A DNA stretch of 64,000 nt from Polycladomyces zharkentensis (GTDB taxonomy: Bacteria > Bacillota > Bacilli > Thermoactinomycetales > JIR-001), in NCBI RefSeq assembly GCF_016938855.1, contig NZ_JAFHAP010000001.1, positions 119,501-183,500 on the forward strand, in the 5' to 3' direction. Within the stretch, counting starts at the first letter, position 1. Every line of letters starts with the position of its first letter. This document shows, piece by piece, positions 25,322 to 36,672 of the stretch. The translations under genes were made by a program, and so were the position numbers. Below the pieces are notes generated by a model. That model was given only the letters and a program-made list of their open reading frames with translations. It was not told the origin of the DNA and did no database searches.

Positions 25322-25990
25322 TTATTTCAAGTACAGTTCCGGCTGCACCGGTTGGTTGCCCTTCCTCACCTCAAAGTGGAGGTGGACACCGGCTTCTTTC
25401 TCAAAGTTGTTTCTTCCGGCCTGCGCGATCACATCACCTTGTTTGACCTCCTGACCCACTTTCACGCGGATATCGGTCAAACTTTGATATACGGTGATCA
25501 GACCGTTATCGTGCTGAATCTCCACTTGCTGACCCACCAGCGGATTGTGCTCCACTCGAATCACTTTTCCGCTCAACGCGGCGATCACATCGAAACTTTT
25601 GCCGTCTTTGCGGGCGTAGTCGATGCCTGAATGCGGCCAATACGTATTGGCGTATTTAACCAATGCCTTTTCTTTGGCTTTGGCGGTCGCGGTATCGTCA
25701 TAGTAACCCATTTGCACGTCGGCATCGGCGGTCTTGGAGACCGGTGTCGTCATTTGTTCGGCTTTTTGATCGACCGGTACGGTATTGTGACTGATTTGCA
25801 CATCCGTTCCGGGTTTGGTCACCCCAGGCTCTTGCGCGTTTTGGTACAACCAAACCACGGTGAGAATGAGTGCGGCAGCTGCGAGGTAGATGGCCGGAAA
25901 AGCCCATTTCTTCGCAAACAGACGTTTCCATCGGATTCCCTGCTTCGCATTGTCCATTTGGATCGGTTTATTTGGTTTTTCTGGTTTCAT
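25322..25990 (-). CDS. spoIIQ: Stage II sporulation protein Q (M23/LytM-domain)
   Basis: A 222-residue forespore membrane protein: a cytoplasmic basic N-terminus, one span at ~30-49, then a LytM domain (from ~115). In Bacillus, SpoIIQ pairs with SpoIIIAH across the intermembrane space and is needed for engulfment and for the feeding channel. Here the zinc residues of M23 peptidases are intact (H120, D124 in WPHSGIDYA; H203 and H205 in GVHLHFE). The usual YxHL histidine is replaced (VYQSL). So zinc binding is possible but peptidase activity is doubtful. It is transcribed from a sigma-F-like promoter and has its own terminator. Confidence 0.88.
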   Translation of the reverse strand: MKPEKPNKPIQMDNAKQGIRWKRLFAKKWAFPAIYLAAAALILTVVWLYQNAQEPGVTKPGTDVQISHNTVPVDQKAEQMTTPVSKTADADVQMGYYDDTATAKAKEKALVKYANTYWPHSGIDYARKDGKSFDVIAALSGKVIRVEHNPLVGQQVEIQHDNGLITVYQSLTDIRVKVGQEVKQGDVIAQAGRNNFEKEAGVHLHFEVRKGNQPVQPELYLK

Positions 25991-26011
25991 TTTCCTATCA
26001 CCTCAGCAACC

Positions 26012-26040
26012 ATTTTGGACACGGGTTTCTACTTTTATAC
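26012..26040 (-). promoter_or_regulatory. Sigma-F-like promoter of spoIIQ
   Basis: Minus-strand GTATA (26040-26036), a 15-base spacer and GTCCAAAAT (26020-26012) fit the forespore sigma-F consensus (GYWTA, 15, GGnrAnAnT) with one mismatch. It is 22 bases before the start codon; SpoIIQ is a sigma-F product in Bacillus. Confidence 0.65.
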
Positions 26041-26235
26041 CTGTCTCTCCCGACTTTTTTTATTTTTTTGAATGAGAAAAAGCCTGAAAAGACCCGTGTT
26101 GATCCCGACTATTCCGTCGGCTGGTTGAGAGTTTTGCGTGATAGGAAGGTGACGGCATTCATTGAGAGATGCCATGCATCCGGCCAAAACTTCAGGGGCA
26201 TGATAGAGCTCAGAACGTTAAAGGAGGAACAGTCC

Positions 26236-26460
26236 TTGGAACCGTTTCAACCGGACCGCGTATATTTCGAACCGGCCGCGCTGAATTATCCGCTGGGCCA
26301 ATCCCTGCACCGTCTGTTTCAAAGACTGGGCGTACCGATTCACATGACGACCTCCCACAATCGGGTGACCGGCATTCCCGGTGAGAATATTTTACTTGAA
26401 AACACGGAGTCTCGGGAATGTGACGAAATCCTCAGCGACAGCGCATGCGGTTACACCGTT
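26236..26460 (+). pseudogene. splB: Truncated spore photoproduct lyase gene (splB remnant)
   Basis: A TTG codon 8 bases after AAAGGAGG opens a frame whose first ~55 residues strongly resemble the N-terminus of spore photoproduct lyase (VYFEPAALNYPLGQ, then TTSHNRVTGIPGEN). Homology fades after about codon 60. The frame then runs into the 3' end of the opposing spoIID gene. The radical-SAM Cx3Cx2C motif and the remaining ~280 residues are absent. The intact gene repairs UV-made thymine dimers in germinating spores. The preserved ribosome binding site suggests a recent loss. Confidence 0.7.
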
Positions 26461-27463
26461 ATCGCCAATTTCCGATGGTCACGCCACGATAATAATATCG
26501 GACGATCTCCTCCGCCGACCTGCCCTGCTTGGCCAAGAGGTTGGCTCCCCATTGGCTCATCCCGACACCGTGCCCGTAACCCTGGGTAATGAACAGGATG
26601 GTACCGCCGCGAATGCTCCAGGTGAAATCCGTAGACGGCAACCCCAACGCCTCCCGAACCTGACGTCCGGTAAACCACTGATCCCCGATGCGGATTCTCC
26701 TGATGCGGTCGCTTTTTGTTCGTTCCGCTCCGCTGATCCAGTTGGCGCCCGCCACGGATTGGGCGACCAGTTTTTTTCCGGTGAATGCTTCCAAACGGCG
26801 AACGACCTCGCTCGTCGCATACCGGATTTGCGCCCGGTACTTGGGCGATTCACGATCCCAGGGAGACGGTACGCTGCGCAAATACGGATACGACCGACGG
26901 AAATAATCTTCCGCGTTTTCCGTTTGTCCGTTACTGGTGGAGAAAAAGGCGGCGTAGATCGGTTTTCCCCCGTATAACAAAATTTTTCCCCGTGTTTCCT
27001 GCACCGCCTGGTTGATCCGGTTTGAGTAAGAGGGATATCTGTCTTTCCACTCCGCTTTTAACTGCTCGTCCGTCACAAACGCTTGGTGGACCGGAGAATC
27101 GGTCACTTGTGCATCCTCGGCCGCCTCACCATACGACCGCATATCGGAAAAATCCCCCTTGGCCAGCCGCTCGGCAATATAAGTACGTGCCGCCATCGCT
27201 TGGGCTTTCAGCGCCTCCAAGTGAAAGTGGGCCGGCATCTCCGCGGCTACCACACCTCGGATATAGGATTCAAGCGGGAGCGTCACGACACGCCGCTCTT
27301 TGGTCAAAAAGATGCGTATCGTCGGCTCATGTGCATCATGTGTCAACCGAACCGGTTCGTTTGCACGGGGTGCGGTAGAAGTATCAAAATAGGTCACCAA
27401 TGCCGGGACAGCCAGCATCACCGAGAGAAACGCAACCACATAAACAACGAATCCTTTGTGCAT
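26459..27463 (-). CDS. spoIID: Stage II sporulation protein D (SpoIID)
   Basis: A 334-residue membrane-anchored lytic transglycosylase that, with SpoIIM and SpoIIP, thins septal peptidoglycan during engulfment. A membrane anchor covers residues ~4-25. The conserved part has LESYIRGVVAAEMPAHFHLE with the catalytic Glu in VAAEMP, then KAQAMAARTY, FFSTSNGQTE and a C-terminal GYGHGVGMSQWGA segment. AGAGGTGG precedes the ATG at 27463. It is located downstream of murA, as in Bacillus, and convergent to the splB remnant. Confidence 0.95.
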   Translation of the reverse strand: MHKGFVVYVVAFLSVMLAVPALVTYFDTSTAPRANEPVRLTHDAHEPTIRIFLTKERRVVTLPLESYIRGVVAAEMPAHFHLEALKAQAMAARTYIAERLAKGDFSDMRSYGEAAEDAQVTDSPVHQAFVTDEQLKAEWKDRYPSYSNRINQAVQETRGKILLYGGKPIYAAFFSTSNGQTENAEDYFRRSYPYLRSVPSPWDRESPKYRAQIRYATSEVVRRLEAFTGKKLVAQSVAGANWISGAERTKSDRIRRIRIGDQWFTGRQVREALGLPSTDFTWSIRGGTILFITQGYGHGVGMSQWGANLLAKQGRSAEEIVRYYYRGVTIGNWR

Positions 27464-27607
27464 AATCCACCTCTTTCTCCCGATTCTCTCACTGAGGACA
27501 ACCCTCTCTTACAGCCTATGAACCGCAGAAAGAGATAGTACCACAGAAGCGGAAGTCGTCCCCGGGATGGCCGGATAACCCCGGCATGACAGTTATCGGC
27601 TGCAAAC

Positions 27608-27631
27608 AAAAAGGCCGCGAATGTCGCGACC
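27608..27631 (-). terminator. Terminator of murA
   Basis: Minus-strand stem GGTCGCGA / CGCGGCC followed by TTTTTG, 20 bases past the murA stop codon, separates murA from spoIID. Confidence 0.75.
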
Positions 27632-27649
27632 TTCCAGATCCGTTATGAA

Positions 27650-28951
27650 CTAAGCATATGAGGGCTGAACAGAGGATACGTCTTTCTCCGCGTCCACCTT
27701 GACACGTTTGATATCCGCACCCAATGCCTGCAGTTTCTCCACCAATTGAACGTAACCTCTGTCGATATGATGCAGTTCCGTTACTTCCGTCGTGCCTTCG
27801 GCTGCCAGGCCCGCCAACACAAGCGCCGCTCCCGCCCGCAGGTCGGTGGCTTTCACTTCAGCTCCGGACAACGGATGGCCTCCTTCGATCACGGCAGAGC
27901 GACCGTTGATTTTGATCTTTGCGCCCATCCGTTTCATTTCTTCGACGTGCATGAACCGGTTTTCAAACACGGTCTCAGTAACCACACTGTTGCCGTCCGC
28001 CGTCAGCAGCAACGCCATCATCTGCGATTGCATATCAGTCGGGAACCCCGGATAGGGCAGCGTTTTGACGTCCACCGGCTGCAATTTTCCTTCCGCACGA
28101 ACATGGACGCCGTTCTCCCCTTCCAATACATGGACACCCATTTCACGCAGCTTGGCAATCAGCGGATTGATGTGATCGGGAATCGCTCCCTCCACAAACA
28201 CCTCGCCGCGTGTGATCGCTGCCGCGACCATGTATGTGCCGGCTTCGATCCGATCGGGAATGACGGTATATTCCGTTCCTCTCAGGAAATCCACCCCGTC
28301 GATGCGGATCGTCCCGGTACCGGCTCCCCGTACCCGGGCACCCATCGCGTTCAGGAAATTGGCCAGATCAACGATTTCCGGTTCCCGCGCCGCATTTTCG
28401 ATGATGGTGCGCCCTTCCGCCAGTGCTGCCGCCATCATGATGTTTTCCGTCGCTCCAACACTGGCCACATCGAGATAGATGCGGGTCCCCCGCAAACGAT
28501 CCGGCACGCGTCCCTCGATATACCCTTGACCGATTTCAAACTCGGCACCCATCGCCTCAAATCCTTTGAGATGCTGATCAATCGGACGGCTGCCAATCGC
28601 GCACCCACCAGGCAGCGGAATACGAGCGTGTTTCTTTCGCGCCAACAACGGACCCATCACCAGGAACGAAGCCCGCATTTTCCGCACCAAATCGTACGGT
28701 GCCTGGGTCGTCGTCAACTTTTCCGCCCGGATGCGAACGGACCCTTCGTCCAGCTGCGCTTCCGCGCCCAAGTTTTGGAGCAGTTGGGTGATCGTTTTGA
28801 CGTCTTCCAGCAGGGGAGTGTCATGAATGACGATTTCTCCCCGCGATGCGAGAATGGAAGCGGCGATGATCGGTAGGACAGCGTTTTTCGCACCGTGAAT
28901 CTTTACTCTGCCTTTCAATTTCTTGCCGCCACGAACAATGATTTTTTCCAA
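27650..28951 (-). CDS. murA: UDP-N-acetylglucosamine 1-carboxyvinyltransferase MurA
   Basis: A 433-residue enzyme that adds enolpyruvate to UDP-GlcNAc, the first committed step of peptidoglycan synthesis. It begins [20 protein letters not shown]. The catalytic Cys lies in [13 protein letters not shown], the position alkylated by fosfomycin, so the enzyme should be fosfomycin-sensitive. Other family elements are [12 protein letters not shown] and [17 protein letters not shown] start at 28951 is preceded by GGAGGG at 7 bases; the upstream TTG at 28969 would place that binding site inside the gene. It follows ywmB by about 20 bases. Confidence 0.95.
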   Translation of the reverse strand: MEKIIVRGGKKLKGRVKIHGAKNAVLPIIAASILASRGEIVIHDTPLLEDVKTITQLLQNLGAEAQLDEGSVRIRAEKLTTTQAPYDLVRKMRASFLVMGPLLARKKHARIPLPGGCAIGSRPIDQHLKGFEAMGAEFEIGQGYIEGRVPDRLRGTRIYLDVASVGATENIMMAAALAEGRTIIENAAREPEIVDLANFLNAMGARVRGAGTGTIRIDGVDFLRGTEYTVIPDRIEAGTYMVAAAITRGEVFVEGAIPDHINPLIAKLREMGVHVLEGENGVHVRAEGKLQPVDVKTLPYPGFPTDMQSQMMALLLTADGNSVVTETVFENRFMHVEEMKRMGAKIKINGRSAVIEGGHPLSGAEVKATDLRAGAALVLAGLAAEGTTEVTELHHIDRGYVQLVEKLQALGADIKRVKVDAEKDVSSVQPSYA

Positions 28952-28970
28952 ATGTCTTCCCTCCGCCAAA

Positions 28971-29696
28971 CTAGTATTCTATGGTGATGATTGGAGTCCC
29001 CATGGTCACGGCGATACGATGATGCAGGGGGTCCATTCGTGCGGCAACCTGCAGATTCATGAAACCGCCCTGCGTGTTTAATCCATCGGGGAACAAGGGG
29101 GAATAACAGGAAACGCTGGTGGTCGGCGCCGTGCGCAGCGCTTCCACCTCCCGCGCGCGCATCCGCTTCATCGCTTGCTGGATCCACTGCTCTTTATTCA
29201 ACGGTTGCAACCGATGGTATCCTTGAATCGAGAAGTGCAACCTGGGCGCGATTCCCTGCTGTTCCAATCGTGTGACGAGACGTTGCCGGGCGCGGAAAAA
29301 TGCCGCGTCAGGACGTCCCCGACCATTGATGCGAATCAATACGTACGGTTGAATCCACCGCTTTGTTGGCTCATCGTTGATAACGATCAATTCCACCCGT
29401 TGGTTTCGCCCCCACCAGCCGGAGGCGGACCAACGCAGACCGTCTCCTTCCTTGCGTTGAGCCGGCGACAAACCCAATGCCTGCCGCAATCCATCCGTCC
29501 ATTGGTCCAGTCGGTGTCCTTCCATCACCTGAGCGGTTCGCCCGCCATGGTGCAACACGTATCGCTCCGGTTGTGCGCCCATTTCCAAAAACACATGCGT
29601 CAGCGTTTGTTCCGGCATCGCTGCCGGAGCCGATGCAACAATGAACGTACTTAGAATAATCAGTGCAAACGTGAGTGTCAACCATTTGGACCGCAT
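28971..29696 (-). CDS. ywmB: YwmB-family secreted protein
   Basis: A 241-residue protein with an N-terminal signal segment (residues ~5-27, [19 protein letters not shown]), so it is exported or membrane-tethered. It lies directly upstream of murA, as YwmB does in Bacillus. The family is called YwmB, sometimes described as TATA-box-binding-like for its fold; its biological role is not known. Its ribosome binding site (GAGGGGGG) lies next to and partly within one arm of a 14-bp inverted repeat. The call rests on neighbourhood, length and signal sequence more than on a recognisable active site. Confidence 0.7.
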   Translation of the reverse strand: MRSKWLTLTFALIILSTFIVASAPAAMPEQTLTHVFLEMGAQPERYVLHHGGRTAQVMEGHRLDQWTDGLRQALGLSPAQRKEGDGLRWSASGWWGRNQRVELIVINDEPTKRWIQPYVLIRINGRGRPDAAFFRARQRLVTRLEQQGIAPRLHFSIQGYHRLQPLNKEQWIQQAMKRMRAREVEALRTAPTTSVSCYSPLFPDGLNTQGGFMNLQVAARMDPLHHRIAVTMGTPIITIEY

Positions 29697-29708
29697 ATGT
29701 ATCGCCCC

Positions 29709-29748
29709 CCTCTTTCTCTTTCACCATTGTTTACGAAAGAGAAAGAGG
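29709..29748 (-). promoter_or_regulatory. 14-bp perfect inverted repeat at the ywmB ribosome binding site
   Basis: Arms 29709-29722 and 29735-29748 are exact complements (CCTCTTTCTCTTTC and GAAAGAGAAAGAGG) around a 12-base loop. In ywmB mRNA the 3' arm ends in AGAGG, continuous with the GGGG before the start codon. Folding would hide part of the ribosome binding site. No T run follows, so it is not an ordinary terminator. Confidence 0.55.
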
Positions 29749-29801
29749 ATATACGAGTGCGACCGCTGTTGACGAAGAAAATAGACAAACTCTTCAGCAG
29801 A

Positions 29802-30044
29802 TTAAAACAGTTGACTGATCAGACGAGACCAACCCATATAGTCGATCAAAAAGGATGCCAGTCCGTGTCCCAACACCACCGACAGCAGGATCATCAACGC
29901 TTTGGCATGCACTGATGTGGGTTGGCGCATAAAGACGTCCAACCGGAGATTGGTCAGTGCCCACCAGCTGAAAGCGATGCTGACGAGCGACAGGATGATG
30001 TTGATAAGCGCGGTCACGCCTAAGCTTGTCGCCCCATCCACCAT
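29802..30044 (-). CDS. ywzB: DUF1146 family small membrane protein YwzB
   Basis: An 80-residue protein with two hydrophobic segments (about residues 8-28 and 48-70) and the conserved W-x-AL-x-NLRLDVFM between them. This is the DUF1146/YwzB family, found in Bacilli next to the atp and murA loci. Function is unknown. AAGGAG precedes the ATG at 30044 at a normal distance, and the upstream in-frame ATG at 30053 would be too close to it. Confidence 0.85.
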   Translation of the reverse strand: MVDGATSLGVTALINIILSLVSIAFSWWALTNLRLDVFMRQPTSVHAKALMILLSVVLGHGLASFLIDYMGWSRLISQLF

Positions 30045-30207
30045 GGTATGCACTCCTTTGGTGACAGGTTCACTCTATCATCGTACATCAAAATGGACTC
30101 AGAAGCAAAAATGAATCCCTGAAAATCTCTTGACAAACCGGAAATGATTGGATAGGCGGTCGGATCGTCATACTAAAGATGAGATGACGGATTTTGAGGA
30201 GTTGACC

Positions 30208-30554
30208 ATGATACTTTGATTTCCTACTTTCTTTTCAAATGGGTGTTGTACGCCATGGTGATGGAACTCGCCAACCTTTCCCTGAAAAATATGGAAATCG
30301 TCCGTTGGGGGCACTTGGTCATATCGGCGGGGGTGATCGCCGGTGTGACCGCATGGCTGGATCATATCCTGATTCGCCATATGAGCCGGTTCGCACTGGC
30401 ATTGATCGATCTGTTCGCCATTGCTTTGTTGTTGTATGGCCTTCAATTTCTGTTTATCTCGTTTTCCCTGGACACCCATTCCTCCTTGGCCGTCGGTCTG
30501 GTACTGGCCATTGCCGAATGGTTCTTTCACCGTCACGGGATCCGATGGCGGTGA
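30208..30554 (+). pseudogene. Small four-span membrane protein with a frameshift at codon 3
   Basis: A good ribosome binding site (GAGGAG) lies 8 bases before an ATG at 30208, but this reads MIL then TGA. The long open frame starting at TTG 30216 is one base out of phase. Adding a single T in the CTTT run at 30213-30216 would join them, giving about 115 residues with four hydrophobic segments (e.g. LLLYGLQFLFISFSL). The protein vaguely resembles YndM/DUF2512 membrane proteins, but I cannot assign it. Either a recent frameshift or a homopolymer base-call error is likely. Confidence 0.55.
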
Positions 30555-30559
30555 CGTTT

Positions 30560-30835
30560 GGGAAAGCGAACGGGAGAACCCAACCTTTCAGGTTGGGATG
30601 AAAGCTGGCGTCAGACGTGGGAGGGCTTCTGCCCTCTCAGTTTTTCAAGCCATGGATGCGAAAACAATGAAAACGAAAACTGCCGGATGGGGAAACGCTC
30701 AAATGAAACCTTCCCCAGTCTTGAACCATTGGTGGATGGGTGTAGGTACCCACGGCAGATGAAACGAGAAGTCCACGGCGAAGCCATGTGGAGCAAGTCA
30801 CGGTTACGGAACAGATCGGGACTGAGCAGCCCCCC
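30560..30835 (+). ncRNA. Strongly structured RNA element, possible mobile HEARO/omega-type RNA without its gene
   Basis: Directly after a small gene ending GGCGGTGA there is a ~270-base non-coding stretch with many stems: CCCAACC-TTTCA-GGTTGGG, GAGGGC-TTCT-GCCCTC, TGGG...CCCA, GTGGA ... TCCAC enclosing GATGAAACGAGAAG, and GGC-GAA-GCC. A shortened relative of the GATGAAACGAGAAGTCCACGG core is at 42376-42462. The form and the GTGA at its left edge recall HEARO RNAs, the guide RNAs of IscB-type elements. No IscB or TnpB gene is here. This identification comes from memory of the family's form and needs a covariance-model test. Confidence 0.4.
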
Positions 30836-30856
30836 AAGCCCCCCAATCACGACGAA

Positions 30857-30888
30857 AGCCGTTTGCCGCCAGAGGAAGGCAAACGGCT
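30857..30888 (-). terminator. Terminator-like hairpin after nuoN
   Basis: Perfect 11-bp arms AGCCGTTTGCC / GGCAAACGGCT around a 10-base loop lie 44 bases past the nuoN stop codon. On the minus strand TTT follows, a weak T run. Confidence 0.55.
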
Positions 30889-30931
30889 CCCCTCTGTTCA
30901 TTCGACTTGCTTGGCACTTGTCGTTTCTCAC

Positions 30932-32440
30932 TCAGGGTCCCGGAGGTGCCTGTGGAACCGACAGAACTTCCACCCATTTCAGTTGTCCCAATGCATGGAG
31001 CACCGCATTCGGGAACAATCCCAATCCCACAGTGCCGATCACACCAATTCCAATTACAATGGCCGTACCGATGGGGATGGCCAGCGGATTCCCCTTCGGT
31101 GCGGGACGGAAGTACATCTGTCGGATAAACTCGAAATAGTAGAAATAGGAAACGACCGTGGTTACCACCATCACCGCTGCGATCCAAAAGTGCTGGGTTG
31201 CGATGGCGTTGATCAGGAGGTAGAATTTACCGAAAAATCCAGCCGTGACCGGAATGCCCGCCAGCGACAGCACCAACAGGGTCATGGTAAGCGCGACCAG
31301 CGGCGATCTCCTGTATAATCCGGCAAAAGCACTGAATTCACCGTGTTCGGCATCGCGCTCCACCACCATGATCACCGCGAATACGCCGACAGTCATCAGC
31401 AGGTAGGCAAGCAGGTAAAACAGGGTGCTCTCAAAGAGCGTCATCCCCAGCGAAGCGAGCGGCACCAGCACATATCCGGCCTGGGCGATACCGGAATACG
31501 CCATCAGCCGTTTGACATTGGTCTGACGCAATGCGACGGCATTGCCGACGATCATGGATGCCCCCGCGATCACCAGCAACAACGGCGTAATGATCTCCTC
31601 CCACACGCGCAGCTGGATCAACTGAAGGTAAACCACCAACACAACCCGGGTCACCAAAGCAAATGCTGCCGTTTTGGATACAACCGCCAAAAATGCAGTA
31701 ACCGACGTGGGGGAACCCTGATACACGTCAGGTGCCCACATGTGAAACGGTGCAGCGGCGATTTTAAACCCGAATCCCAACATCATCAAAAACAGCGACA
31801 GCAACACGAACGGTGCGTAACCGGTTTGGTATGCCTCCACGATCCGCTGCTGGACGACAAACAAATTGGTGCTGCCCGTCAGCCCGTACACGAATGACAT
31901 CCCGTACAGGATGAACGCGGAGGAGACGCCACCCAAGACGACATATTTCCAAGCGGCCTCATTGGCGTCTGTCCGCTGTTTGCGGATCCCCGCCAGGATG
32001 TAGGAGGAGATGCTCAACAGCTCCAACCCGACAAACAGCGTAACCAAATCAGCCGAGGATGTCATCACTGAAGCACCCAACACGGCCGCAAGCAGCAGAA
32101 AGTAATATTCTCCCCGCGCCCTGATCCCTTCCCGATTTCCTCCGGAGAGGGAGAGCAGCAAAATCAGAGCCGTCCCGCCCAGCAACACCAGTTTGAACGA
32201 TTGGGCCACCGGGTCCGTACGGTATGATCCCTGCAGAAGATCCACCGTCGCCGCTCCGAAGTGGACGGCCACGTACGTCCCCGCCCCGACGACGGCCAAC
32301 AGGGCCAACCACCCCAGCCAGTCGCGGGAAGTCTCATCCGGTAACAACAGCTCCAGCACGATCAGCAGGGCGGCGGCGGTGACGAGGATCAACTCGGGTG
32401 TCATCGCCGACCAGTCGATGTGTGCCAAGGCTTTTTCCAT
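30932..32440 (-). CDS. nuoN: NADH-quinone oxidoreductase subunit N
   Basis: A 502-residue proton-pumping membrane subunit of complex I, with about 14 spans. The antiporter-like core motif is FHMWAPDVYQGSPTSVTAFL, and conserved lysines sit in VVSKTAAFA and nearby segments. The N-terminal spans (LVTLFVGLELLSISSYILAG) contain the conserved Glu (GLEL). It is the last gene of the nuo operon, 6 bases after nuoM, and is followed by a hairpin. Confidence 0.95.
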   Translation of the reverse strand: MEKALAHIDWSAMTPELILVTAAALLIVLELLLPDETSRDWLGWLALLAVVGAGTYVAVHFGAATVDLLQGSYRTDPVAQSFKLVLLGGTALILLLSLSGGNREGIRARGEYYFLLLAAVLGASVMTSSADLVTLFVGLELLSISSYILAGIRKQRTDANEAAWKYVVLGGVSSAFILYGMSFVYGLTGSTNLFVVQQRIVEAYQTGYAPFVLLSLFLMMLGFGFKIAAAPFHMWAPDVYQGSPTSVTAFLAVVSKTAAFALVTRVVLVVYLQLIQLRVWEEIITPLLLVIAGASMIVGNAVALRQTNVKRLMAYSGIAQAGYVLVPLASLGMTLFESTLFYLLAYLLMTVGVFAVIMVVERDAEHGEFSAFAGLYRRSPLVALTMTLLVLSLAGIPVTAGFFGKFYLLINAIATQHFWIAAVMVVTTVVSYFYYFEFIRQMYFRPAPKGNPLAIPIGTAIVIGIGVIGTVGLGLFPNAVLHALGQLKWVEVLSVPQAPPGP

Positions 32441-32446
32441 ATCCGC

Positions 32447-33963
32447 TCACCCTCCGATCCTGGTGACGATCATTTGCAGGGTGGTTTGCATCGGCTCGCC
32501 CAACATCTGCGGATAGACGCCGATCGCGATGATCAGGCCGAGCAACACCAACATCGGCACGGTTTCCACTGCCTTCGTATCGGTCAGGCGCTCCCAGCGG
32601 TCCAGGAAAGGTCCGAACGTGGCAGCCATGACCGCCCGCAACGTATAGGCGGCGGCCAAGATCAAACCCAATGCGCCGATGCCCGCAATGACCGGGTATT
32701 GTTTGAACATGCCGAGAAACGCCAAAAATTCGCTGACGAAACCGGACATACCGGGCAACCCCAGCAACGCCAGACCTCCCGCCAACAACACGCCGGAGAG
32801 AACCGGCATCGCCTTGGCCAATCCGCTCATTTCATCGATCATCGTCGTTCCCGTCCGTTCATAGAGCACAGCGATGATCAAAAACATCAGCGCGGAGATG
32901 AAACCGTGAGATACCGCTTGAAACACGGCTCCCTGCAATCCTGAAAAATTGAGCGCGGCGATTCCGAACAGGATGATCCCCATGTGGCTGACACTGGAAT
33001 AGGCCAACACGCGCTTCAAATCACGCTGAACAAATGCCAGCGCCGCACCGTAGAGGATGTTGACCAGCCCCAGCACCGCCAAAAACGTCGCCATTTGCTG
33101 CACCAAGGGAGGAAACAGATCCACGCCGAACCGGATCAACCCGTACGCACCCATTTTCAATAAAACACCGGAGTGGATCATCACCACTGCCGGGGGCGCT
33201 TCCACATGGACACGCAACATCCAGGTATGAAACGGGAACGCGGGCAGCTTGATGCCGAATGCAATCAAAATGCAGAGGAAAATACCCCATATCACCTGTC
33301 TGAGCGGCCCCTGCATCCATTCGGGGTCAGCGAACAGCTGCGAGGTTCGAACCAGCAACTGATCCAGGTTCAGCGTGCCAAACACCAACAAGAGACCGCC
33401 AAACGCAAGCAACATCAATGCTGAACCCAATCCGTTATACAGCAGGAACTGGTTGGCGGCTCGCTCTCTTTCCATGTACCCCCAGATGCCCACCAGGAAA
33501 TAGGTGGCCACCAGCGTCACCTCAAAGAAGAGGAAAAACAGAAACAGGTCGCGGGCGAGAAAGACACCGAGCATCGCCGTTTCCAACAGAAGAAACAGCA
33601 GGAAGTAACTTTTCACCCGTTCCTTGATGTACATCGATCCGACTGCGGCCAGCGCCGCGATGATCGTCGTCATCAGGACGAGTGGCAAGGACAAACCATC
33701 CGCACCCATGGCATAAGACAGCTTCCATCCCGGACTTTGCGGGATCGGGATGTGAATCCATGACACGTGTTGTGCAAATTGCACACCCCGGGATTGGGGG
33801 TCAAACAGCACGAACATCGTAATGGCCAGTATCAACGGAGGCAAGGTTCCCGCCATCCCGACCCATTTCAGCCACCGGTTCCGTTGCCGGGGAATGAACA
33901 ACAAGACCAGCATGCCCAAAATCGGCGAAAATGTCACCCATGTAGGAAGCCCATTCCACACCG

Positions 33964-33967
<4 letters not shown>
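32447..33967 (-). CDS. nuoM: NADH-quinone oxidoreductase subunit M
   Basis: A 506-residue antiporter-like complex I subunit with about 14 spans. The conserved FFEVTLVATYFLVG (Glu) and the firmicute-type HTWMLRVHVEAPPAVVMIHS segment with GVLLKMGAYG (Lys) identify NuoM. Its ATG overlaps the stop of nuoL, and nuoN follows. It moves protons together with NuoL and NuoN. Confidence 0.95.
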
Positions 33968-35826
<1,859 letters not shown>

Positions 35827-35860
35827 GGAGCATCCATCCTTTTCTCAGATCGTTTGATGA

Positions 35861-36166
35861 CTATCCTTTCATCGAATTGATCTTGTCGGCCTCAGTCGTG
35901 GCTTTGTTCCGGTAGAGCGCGATCAGGATCGCGATTCCCACCGCCGCCTCCGCCGCCGCCACCGTAATCGTGAACAGCGAAAAAATGTGACCGGTCAAGT
36001 TGGCATACAATCCGTACTTGGAGAAAGCGACCAAATTGACGTTGACAGCGTTCAGCATCAATTCGATGGAAAACAGCACCATCACCGCATTCCGCTTCGT
36101 CAGCACCCCGTACAAACCGATGCAGAAGAGGATGGCCGACAATGCCAGATACGAAGTGACCGGCAT
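35861..36166 (-). CDS. nuoK: NADH-quinone oxidoreductase subunit K
   Basis: A 101-residue membrane subunit with three spans. The two conserved buried glutamates of NuoK are visible in [12 protein letters not shown] and [14 protein letters not shown]. The start codon overlaps the nuoJ stop. It links the quinone module to the antiporter subunits. Confidence 0.95.
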   Translation of the reverse strand: MPVTSYLALSAILFCIGLYGVLTKRNAVMVLFSIELMLNAVNVNLVAFSKYGLYANLTGHIFSLFTITVAAAEAAVGIAILIALYRNKATTEADKINSMKG

Positions 36167-36672
36167 CAGGATTCCTCCTTCCGGGCCAGGACGACCGCCC
36201 CCACCAGTGCAGCCAACAGCAGCACCGACACCAGCTCAAACGGGATCACCTGCTGTTGAAACAACACATGACCGATGCGTTCCACCGTATAACCGGACGT
36301 ATCCGCCGTTTTCGCCGGAAGGGGCGTCCGGTAGATCACCCACATCACGATGCCGAAAAACGCCGCCACCCCTGCAAAAGAGAGTCCCTGCCGCAATCCG
36401 AACGGTTCGGCTTCCCCTTCATCCTGATGACGGGTCAACATGATCATGAACAGCATCAGGATGGTGATCGCTCCGGCATAGATCAACACTTGCACGACCG
36501 CCAGAAACTCCGCGTTCAACAGCAGATACAACCCGGCAATGCTGAAAAACGTGAACGCCAGGGCCAACGCCATATGAACCACTTTCGTCAGGTTGATCAT
36601 GAACACGGCACCGCCGATCGCCATGACGGACAAGATGAAAAACGCGACAAACTCTCCGGTCAGCTGTACCAA
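36166..36672 (-). CDS. nuoJ: NADH-quinone oxidoreductase subunit J
   Basis: A 168-residue membrane subunit with five spans; [21 protein letters not shown] is the typical NuoJ segment. The start is TTG at 36672, with GGAGGG 6 bases upstream and only a few bases after the nuoI stop. Stop and start of nuoJ/nuoK overlap. Confidence 0.94.
   Translation of the reverse strand: MVQLTGEFVAFFILSVMAIGGAVFMINLTKVVHMALALAFTFFSIAGLYLLLNAEFLAVVQVLIYAGAITILMLFMIMLTRHQDEGEAEPFGLRQGLSFAGVAAFFGIVMWVIYRTPLPAKTADTSGYTVERIGHVLFQQQVIPFELVSVLLLAALVGAVVLARKEES

Noticed and set aside
27746-28876. 376-residue plus-strand open frame opposite murA
   Set aside because: Antisense shadow of murA.
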